NCBI GenBank assembly: GCA_036567085.1
Contig: DATCVG010000083.1
Coordinates: forward strand, 1 to 20,798
DNA: 20,798 nucleotides
Reading direction: 5' to 3'
DNA from: Methylopumilus sp036567085
GTDB taxonomy: Bacteria; Pseudomonadota; Gammaproteobacteria; Burkholderiales; Methylophilaceae
Below are positions 15,717 through 20,798 of this stretch, one piece after another. The stretch's first letter is position 1. Every line of letters starts with the position of its first letter. The notes beneath the pieces are model-generated. The model was not told the origin of the DNA, ran no database searches, and worked only from the letters and a program-made list of their open reading frames with translations. Position numbers and translations under genes: made by a program.

Positions 15717-16196
15717 ATGCTTAAACAAATACCCATGACCATTAAAGGTGCTGAGCTTCTCAAAGAAGAGCTTCATCGTTTAAAAAGTGTTGATCGTCCA
15801 AATATTATCCAAGCTATTTCAGAAGCAAGAGCGCAAGGTGACTTATCTGAGAATGCTGAATATGAGTCAGCAAAAGAACGTCAAAGTTTTATCGAAGGCC
15901 GTATCGCAGAAATTGAAGCAAAATTATCAAATGCGATGGTGATTGATCCCTCTGCTATTGTTGGTGAAAATCAATGTGTATTTGGTTCAACTGTTGAAGC
16001 TCAAGATCTTGATACCGAAGACATTTTTACCTACCAAATTGTAGGAGATGATGAGGCTGATATTAAACAGAAAAAGATTTCAATCAATTCGCCAATTGCA
16101 AAAGCATTTATCGGAAAAGCTGTTGGGGATGTGGCCGAAGTAAATACCCCAGGTGGTGCCAAATCTTATGAGATACTTGATATCAAGTATCTATAA
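15717..16196 (+). CDS. greA: Transcription elongation factor GreA
   Basis: GreA enters the secondary channel of RNA polymerase and stimulates cleavage of backtracked RNA, rescuing stalled complexes. From the chosen ATG the protein has 159 residues, against 158 in E. coli, and begins MLKQIPMT like its relatives. The N-terminal coiled coil contains the tip DLSENAEYESAKERQ, with the acidic residues that act at the polymerase active site. The C-terminal FKBP-like domain shows IVGDDEADIKQKKISINSPI and TPGGAKSYEI. It follows a hairpin at the end of carB; the DUF4149 gene follows after 35 bases without a terminator, so these may share a transcript. Confidence 0.96.
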   Translation: MLKQIPMTIKGAELLKEELHRLKSVDRPNIIQAISEARAQGDLSENAEYESAKERQSFIEGRIAEIEAKLSNAMVIDPSAIVGENQCVFGSTVEAQDLDTEDIFTYQIVGDDEADIKQKKISINSPIAKAFIGKAVGDVAEVNTPGGAKSYEILDIKYL

Positions 16197-16231
16197 ATGA
16201 AAACCCATTTTTGTATTAAACTAAAAACATC

Positions 16232-16678
16232 ATGAAACAATGGTTAGAAAATTTAGCAATCATTACAGCAACCTTTTGGATAGGCGGCTTGTGGGTTGTA
16301 GGTATTGTGGCTTATGAGTTATTCAAATTACTGCCTGAGGCACAACTTGCAGGCAATATTGCAGGGCAGCTTTTTCGAATGATGGCTTATGTGGGTATGA
16401 GCGCTAGTATTTATCTTCTGATTCAACGTATATATCAGTACGGTACAAACGCATTAAAACAAGGTTTCTTTTGGATTATTGTTCTCATGCTTGTTCTTAT
16501 TCTCATTAGTCATTTAGGCATTAATCCATTGTTAGAAAAATTCAAATTAGACGCGATGCCAAAAGATGTCATGGAGAGTGTCTTTGCAGATCGATTTACA
16601 ACTTGGCATGGCATCTCAAGTATTGCGTATTTACTTGAGTGTTTCTTAGGTGTTTTTGCTATCTTAAAAATTAGATAA
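16232..16678 (+). CDS. DUF4149 family integral membrane protein
   Basis: This 148-residue protein has no known reaction. Four hydrophobic spans are visible at about 6-27, 48-68, 78-98 and 124-146, so it should be an inner membrane protein with both ends on the same side. It opens with WLENLAIITATFWIGGLW and has FADRFTTWHGISSIAYL before the last helix, which fits the DUF4149 (TMEM205-like) family found next to greA, yhbY, rlmE and ftsH in betaproteobacteria. The family name rests on my recognition of the pattern and context. No clear ribosome site precedes the ATG. The stop abuts the stop of the convergent yhbY with no base between. Confidence 0.8.
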   Translation: MKQWLENLAIITATFWIGGLWVVGIVAYELFKLLPEAQLAGNIAGQLFRMMAYVGMSASIYLLIQRIYQYGTNALKQGFFWIIVLMLVLILISHLGINPLLEKFKLDAMPKDVMESVFADRFTTWHGISSIAYLLECFLGVFAILKIR

Positions 16679-16966
16679 TTATTTGGGCAATACTATCTTG
16701 GGCTCTGACGCCGCACGATAAACAATAATTTGTAAGCCGATATGATGAACAGCAGTAGCTTGAAGTGCCTCACATATTTCATTTAACATGGATTCACGAA
16801 CTGACTTTTCGTCATTTTGGATTTTAATTTTAATCAACTCATGCGCTTTAAGACTAAGATCGATTTCTTTAATGACGGATGATGTTAAGCCTTTATTGCC
16901 AATTCTGACCACTGGATTTAATGTGTGGGCTAAGCTCCGAAGGTATGCAATGGCTTTTGAATTCAA
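16679..16966 (-). CDS. yhbY: RNA-binding protein of the CRS1/YhbY family
   Basis: YhbY is a small RNA-binding protein associated with assembly of the large ribosomal subunit. The 95 residues form a single CRM domain with LNPVVRIGNKGLTSSVI, including the RNA-binding GxxG loop at G23-G26, then AHELIKIKI and a C-terminal IVYRAASEPKIVLPK, matching E. coli YhbY in length and order. The start is TTG at 16966. No ATG lies in frame before a stop upstream, and a later start would damage the first helix. It is divergent from rlmE (40-base gap), another large-subunit assembly gene, and convergent with the DUF4149 gene. Confidence 0.92.
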   Translation of the reverse strand: MNSKAIAYLRSLAHTLNPVVRIGNKGLTSSVIKEIDLSLKAHELIKIKIQNDEKSVRESMLNEICEALQATAVHHIGLQIIVYRAASEPKIVLPK

Positions 16967-17006
16967 GGTAGGGACTTCTAAAGATCTAAAGAATCGATTT
17001 TAACAG

Positions 17007-17624
17007 ATGAAAAGAACAAGAACTAGCAAGGCTTGGATGCAAGAGCATGTGAATGACACCTTCGTCAAACAAGCACAAAAAGATGGCTTTCGATCGAGAG
17101 CTGCATATAAACTCATGGAGATTCACGAGAAATATAAGCTTATTAAGCCTGGGATGAATGTTGTTGATTTAGGATCAACTCCAGGAAGTTGGTCTCAAGT
17201 GGTCGCGAAGCTTCTCCAAGGAAAAGGCCACATTATTGCTATGGATTTATTGTCTATGGATCCTATTCCTGGAGTTGATTTTATCCAAGGGGATTTTAGA
17301 GAAGAGTCCTCTCTTAGAGAGCTTGAGGCCCACTTAAATAATTCACCGATAGACCTTGTAATTTCGGATATGGCCCCCAATATTACAGGTATCAAGACAG
17401 TTGATCAGCCAAGTGTGATGTATTTGACCGAGCTGGCTTTAGATTTTTCTTTACAATGGTTGAAACCAGATGGACATTTTCTAGTCAAAACCTTTATTGG
17501 TAGTGACTTTGATGAGCTGGTCAAAAAGATGCGTCCTGAGTTTGAAAAGGTGATTACGGTGAAGCCTAAAGCTTCTCGTGATCGAAGCAGTGAAGTTTAT
17601 TTGCTAGGCTTTGCAAAAGCTTAA
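17007..17624 (+). CDS. rlmE: 23S rRNA 2'-O-ribose U2552 methyltransferase RlmE (FtsJ)
   Basis: RlmE methylates U2552 in the A-loop of 23S rRNA late in 50S assembly, using S-adenosylmethionine. The protein has 205 residues. The SAM-binding loop is DLGSTPGSWSQ (54-64), a variant of the common DLGAAPGGWSQ. The catalytic tetrad is complete: K35, D121, K161 and E196, each three positions from E. coli K38, D124, K164 and E199. The ATG at 17007 has no strong ribosome site. ftsH follows after 74 bases, matching the ftsJ-ftsH pair known as a heat-shock operon in E. coli. Confidence 0.96.
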   Translation: MKRTRTSKAWMQEHVNDTFVKQAQKDGFRSRAAYKLMEIHEKYKLIKPGMNVVDLGSTPGSWSQVVAKLLQGKGHIIAMDLLSMDPIPGVDFIQGDFREESSLRELEAHLNNSPIDLVISDMAPNITGIKTVDQPSVMYLTELALDFSLQWLKPDGHFLVKTFIGSDFDELVKKMRPEFEKVITVKPKASRDRSSEVYLLGFAKA

Positions 17625-17647
17625 AAAGTCTCAATAAAGTCCCATAA
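17620..17647 (+). promoter_or_regulatory. Candidate heat-shock (sigma-32-like) promoter of ftsH
   Basis: CTTAAAA (17620-17626) and TCCCATAA (17640-17647) are separated by 13 bases, resembling CTTGAAA and CCCCATNT of sigma-32 promoters. The key G of the -35 is replaced by A. It overlaps the end of rlmE and would give a leader of about 45 bases. ftsH is a heat-shock gene in E. coli, which makes the match more credible. Confidence 0.35.
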
Positions 17648-17683
17648 TTAGGTTTAAAATAAAGTGATTAAAACAGATGATAC

Positions 17684-17688
17684 GAGGT
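17684..17688 (+). promoter_or_regulatory. Ribosome binding site supporting the ftsH TTG start
   Basis: GAGGT ends ten bases before the TTG at 17699, slightly long but usable. An ATG at 17677 in another frame meets a stop within a few codons, so the TTG is the start. Confidence 0.55.
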
Positions 17689-17698
17689 CATCCATAAA

Positions 17699-19594
17699 TT
17701 GAATAACAACACACTAAAAAGCATTGCCATTTGGGTCGCAATCGCACTCATTCTTATGACTATTTTCAATCAGTTTTCGGGCTCTTCGAAAAATGATACT
17801 TCACTGGTCTATTCACAATTTATGGAACAAGTGAAAGATGGCAAGATCGCCAAAGTTGAAATTGATAACCACAAAATTAAAGGGACAACGAGCGAAGGTA
17901 AGAAGTTTAATACCTATGCGCCGACAGATCCTTGGTTGGTATCTGATCTTCTAAAAAATAATGTCATCGTTGAAGCTAAGCCTGAAGAGCAACAATCGAT
18001 TCTTATGAGCATTTTCATTTCATGGTTCCCGATGATTCTTTTGGTCGGCGTATGGATTTTCTTCATGCGTCAAATGCAAGGTGGTTCCAAAGGTGGCGGC
18101 CCATTCTCATTTGGTAAGAGTAAAGCAAGACAGCTTGATCAAACTAATAATCAGACTACATTTGCTGATGTCGCAGGATGTGATGAAGCTAAAGAAGAAG
18201 TCACTGAGATTGTTGAGTTCTTAAAAGATCCAGGTAAATTCCATAAATTGGGCGGGCGCATTCCAAGGGGTGTGCTCATGGTGGGACCTCCAGGCACAGG
18301 GAAAACATTATTGGCTCGCGCTATCGCTGGCGAGGCAAAAGTTCCTTTCTTTACGATTTCAGGATCTGACTTCGTAGAAATGTTTGTAGGTGTTGGTGCT
18401 GCTCGTGTTCGAGATATGTTTGAGCAAGCTAAAAAAAGCGCACCTTGTATTATCTTTATCGATGAAATTGATGCAGTAGGTCGTCATCGTGGCCAAGGCA
18501 CCGGTGGCGGTAATGATGAGCGCGAACAAACACTCAATCAACTTTTAGTTGAGCTCGATGGCTTTGAAGCAAATTCAGGTGTGATTGTTATTGCGGCAAC
18601 CAATCGTGCTGATGTATTAGATAAAGCGCTACTTCGTCCAGGACGTTTCGATCGTCAAGTGATGGTGTCACTCCCTGATATTAAAGGTCGCGAAGAAATT
18701 TTATTAGTTCATATGAGAAAAATTCCAGCAGATCCTGATGTCAAGGCAAGCATCATTGCAAGAGGTACGCCTGGTTTTTCAGGTGCAGATCTCGCCAACC
18801 TTGTGAACGAGTCAGCATTGTTTGCAGCACGTCGTAATAAACGCACCGTAGATATGCAGGATTTTGAAGATGCTAAAGATAAAATCTTTATGGGCCCTGA
18901 AAGAAAATCACTCGTGATGCGAGAAGAGGAGCGTATGAATACGGCATACCATGAATCAGGCCATGCAGTGGTTGCAAAGTTGTTACCTCATGCAGATCCG
19001 GTTCATAAAGTGACTATCATGGCTCGCGGTTGGGCATTAGGTCTGACATGGCAATTGCCAGAGTTTGATCGTCTCAGCAACTATAAGAATAAGATGTTAG
19101 AGGAGATTTCAATTCTCTTTGGCGGGCGCATTGCTGAAGAAGTATTTATGAAGCAAATGTCGACAGGTGCATCGAATGATTTTGAGCGTGCAACAAAATT
19201 AGCACGTGACATGGTCACGCGTTATGGTATGTCAGAAAAATTGGGGACAATGGTTTATGTGGGTCAAGATCAGGATTCATTCTTTGGCGCAATGTCTTCT
19301 AAAACCATTTCTGAAGCCACTCAACAAAAAGTAGACGCTGAAATTCGTCGTATTCTTGATGAGCAATATAGTGTTGCTAGAAAACTGATTGAAAAAAATC
19401 GTCGTAAAGTGGAGGCGATGGCGAAAGCGCTACTTGAATATGAAACCATTGATGCGGATCAGATTAATGACATCATGGCCGGTAAAAAAGTGAGACCGCC
19501 AAAACCCACACAAACTCCCAATCCGCCAAAGAGCGATAAAGGATCTTCAGGCACGAAAGTAGCCGTGGTTCCTCAACCGAGCGCCAAAGGCTAA
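17699..19594 (+). CDS. ftsH: ATP-dependent zinc metalloprotease FtsH
   Basis: FtsH is a membrane-anchored AAA+ protease that degrades misfolded membrane proteins and, in E. coli, sigma-32 and LpxC, so it links heat shock and LPS control. Two membrane spans flank a small periplasmic domain: about 8-26 (IAIWVAIALILMTIF) and about 101-123. Walker A GPPGTGKT lies near 195-202 and Walker B IIFIDEID follows. The zinc motif HESGH is at 418-422, close to E. coli H417-H421, and STGASNDFERAT contains the downstream region near the third zinc ligand. The 631-residue protein ends in a Pro- and Ser-rich tail. The start is TTG, giving MNNNTLKS before the first helix. A strong terminator follows. Confidence 0.97.
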   Translation: MNNNTLKSIAIWVAIALILMTIFNQFSGSSKNDTSLVYSQFMEQVKDGKIAKVEIDNHKIKGTTSEGKKFNTYAPTDPWLVSDLLKNNVIVEAKPEEQQSILMSIFISWFPMILLVGVWIFFMRQMQGGSKGGGPFSFGKSKARQLDQTNNQTTFADVAGCDEAKEEVTEIVEFLKDPGKFHKLGGRIPRGVLMVGPPGTGKTLLARAIAGEAKVPFFTISGSDFVEMFVGVGAARVRDMFEQAKKSAPCIIFIDEIDAVGRHRGQGTGGGNDEREQTLNQLLVELDGFEANSGVIVIAATNRADVLDKALLRPGRFDRQVMVSLPDIKGREEILLVHMRKIPADPDVKASIIARGTPGFSGADLANLVNESALFAARRNKRTVDMQDFEDAKDKIFMGPERKSLVMREEERMNTAYHESGHAVVAKLLPHADPVHKVTIMARGWALGLTWQLPEFDRLSNYKNKMLEEISILFGGRIAEEVFMKQMSTGASNDFERATKLARDMVTRYGMSEKLGTMVYVGQDQDSFFGAMSSKTISEATQQKVDAEIRRILDEQYSVARKLIEKNRRKVEAMAKALLEYETIDADQINDIMAGKKVRPPKPTQTPNPPKSDKGSSGTKVAVVPQPSAKG

Positions 19595-19602
19595 ATGAAA
19601 TC

Positions 19603-19632
19603 AAGGCTAGTTTATCTAGCCTTTGTTTTTTT
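19603..19632 (+). terminator. Intrinsic terminator after ftsH, abutting folP
   Basis: AAGGCTAG (19603-19610) pairs perfectly with CTAGCCTT (19616-19623) across a five-base TTTAT loop and is followed by a T run to 19632. It is the best terminator in the window. Its last T touches the folP ATG at 19633. Confidence 0.85.
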
Positions 19633-20463
19633 ATGACGCTGCAATTAAATAAACATGTCTTTGATTTAAAACGCCCACTCATCATGGGCATTTTAAATAT
19701 CACACCCGATTCATTCTCAGATGGTGGCCAATACTTAACTTTGGATAGTGCATTAAAGCGTGCTCATCAGATGATTGAAGAGGGTGTGGATATCATCGAT
19801 ATTGGTGGTGAGTCGACTCGCCCAGGATCAGATCCTGTCAGTGCAGATGAAGAATTAAAACGTATCACGCCTATCATTGAGGCCTTAAAAAAAGAGTCTG
19901 ATATTGCTATCTCTATTGATACTTATAAGCCTCAAGTAATGAAAGCAGTGATTGATATGGATGTGGCGATGATTAATGATGTGTATGCATTAAGTCAGCC
20001 TGGTGCTATTGATATCATGAAAGAGTCTAATGTCGGCCTATGTCTGATGCATATGCAAGGTACACCTAAGACAATGCAAGTAAATCCTCAGTATACAAAT
20101 GTTGTGAGTGAAGTGAAATTGTTTTTAGAAGCGCGCGTAAATCATCTCACGCTTGAGGGTATTGATCAGTCACGTATAATTTTAGATCCAGGTTTTGGAT
20201 TCGGTAAAACATTCGAACACAATATAGAGCTTCTGCAACATCTCGAATCATTTCAATCCCTAAAATTTCCACTTCTGGTTGGGCTCTCCAGAAAATCATT
20301 TATTAGAAAAATTTTAAATGGCAACTCTGATGATCATTTATCAGGTAGCCTCTCCGCAGCTATCTTTTCTGTCATAAAAGGCGCTAAAATACTTCGAGTT
20401 CATGATGTAAAAGAAACAAAGAGCGCACTTAAAATTATCAATGTAGCGCAAGGCATAACTTAA
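19633..20463 (+). CDS. folP: Dihydropteroate synthase
   Basis: FolP condenses p-aminobenzoate with dihydropterin pyrophosphate in folate synthesis and is the target of sulfonamides. The 276-residue TIM-barrel protein shows MGILNITPDSFSDGG near the N-terminus, then DIGGESTRPGS, SIDTYKP, LMHMQGTPKTMQ, LDPGFGFGKT, GLSRKSF and a final RVHDV, all the family's substrate loops in order. The ATG at 19633 starts immediately after the terminator's T run, so no Shine-Dalgarno sequence exists; no other in-frame start fits. glmM follows after two bases, the folP-glmM pairing common in proteobacteria, where both lie downstream of ftsH. Confidence 0.96.
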   Translation: MTLQLNKHVFDLKRPLIMGILNITPDSFSDGGQYLTLDSALKRAHQMIEEGVDIIDIGGESTRPGSDPVSADEELKRITPIIEALKKESDIAISIDTYKPQVMKAVIDMDVAMINDVYALSQPGAIDIMKESNVGLCLMHMQGTPKTMQVNPQYTNVVSEVKLFLEARVNHLTLEGIDQSRIILDPGFGFGKTFEHNIELLQHLESFQSLKFPLLVGLSRKSFIRKILNGNSDDHLSGSLSAAIFSVIKGAKILRVHDVKETKSALKIINVAQGIT

Positions 20464-20465
20464 TT

Positions 20466-20798
20466 ATGGCAAGACATTATTTCGGTACAGACGGTATTCG
20501 AGGTGTAGTGGGGCAAGATCCCATCACGCCTGATTTCTTCATTCGTCTAGGGTTCGCCATCGGATCTATTCTAGTCAAAAATAATACGGATAAAAAAATT
20601 AAACATCCAAGTGTTGTTATTGGTAAAGATACGAGAGTTTCAGGTTATATGCTGGAATCAGCACTCGAGGCTGGATTTATTGCTGCAGGCGTCAATGTGT
20701 ATTTAACAGGCCCTATGCCAACTCCAGCGGTTGCTTATCTTACCAAAGCCTTAAGATCGCAAGCAGGTATTGTGATCTCTGCCTCACATAATCCGTTT
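20466..20798 (+). CDS. glmM: Phosphoglucosamine mutase, N-terminal fragment (3' end outside window)
   Basis: GlmM interconverts glucosamine 6-phosphate and 1-phosphate on the way to UDP-N-acetylglucosamine for peptidoglycan and LPS. The visible 111 codons start MARHYFGTDGIRGVVG, continue with VVIGKDTRVSGYMLESAL and GPMPTPAVAYLT, and end at ISASHNPF. The serine that carries the phosphate in this family is the one in the SHNP motif, here S107 (S102 in E. coli). The frame is open to the window end with no stop; about three quarters of the protein is missing. It begins two bases after folP and has no ribosome site of its own. Confidence 0.96.
   Translation, partial: MARHYFGTDGIRGVVGQDPITPDFFIRLGFAIGSILVKNNTDKKIKHPSVVIGKDTRVSGYMLESALEAGFIAAGVNVYLTGPMPTPAVAYLTKALRSQAGIVISASHNPF

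Noticed and set aside
1..20798. Mobile elements, CRISPR, tRNA or rRNA genes, defence or biosynthetic islands
   Set aside because: Every stretch over a few dozen bases is taken by recognisable housekeeping or envelope genes; no repeats, transposase or integrase motifs or structured RNA genes were seen.

Overview
The window is a dense, AT-rich piece of a bacterial chromosome holding 21 protein genes (two cut by the window ends) and no RNA genes, mobile elements or CRISPR. The gene order recN, fur, bamE, dapB, carA, carB, greA, a DUF4149 gene, yhbY, rlmE, ftsH, folP, glmM is a betaproteobacterial arrangement. Low GC, tiny intergenic gaps, overlapping stop codons and frequent TTG starts suggest a streamlined member of the Methylophilaceae (OM43 / Methylopumilus-like aquatic methylotrophs). 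That placement is inferred from gene order and protein character; no database was searched.

Left block (1-6408). The end of a HAD-family hydrolase gene runs rightward and meets a leftward six-gene operon: hrcA, hemH, hldD, gmhA, hldE, waaF. It encodes a heat-shock repressor, ferrochelatase, three enzymes of ADP-L-glycero-D-manno-heptose synthesis, and the heptosyltransferase that uses this sugar for the LPS inner core. Genes abut or overlap by a few bases, except a 23-base gap between hemH and hldD. The GmhB phosphatase step is not in the window.

Middle block (6409-12458 and on through carB to 15648). nadK and recN run rightward from the divergent hrcA promoter region. recN meets leftward fur with overlapping stops. 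fur and bamE diverge from a 66-base gap. bamE has an unusual long Lys/Glu/Pro-rich tail and is followed closely by dapB. carA and carB follow after a leader that holds a near-consensus sigma-70 promoter, a terminator-like hairpin and a partly sequestered ribosome site. This leader is the most interesting regulatory element in the window.

Right block (15649-20798). greA follows a terminator-like hairpin. It is followed by a four-helix DUF4149 membrane protein gene, yhbY on the opposite strand, then rlmE and ftsH, with a possible heat-shock promoter before ftsH. A strong intrinsic terminator abuts the folP start codon, and folP is followed two bases later by glmM, which leaves the window.

All genes are recognisable housekeeping or envelope genes. 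I see no undescribed multi-gene system. The points worth a second look are regulatory: the carA leader, hairpins jammed against the greA and folP starts, heat-shock-like promoter elements before hrcA and ftsH, TTG starts, and the BamE tail.
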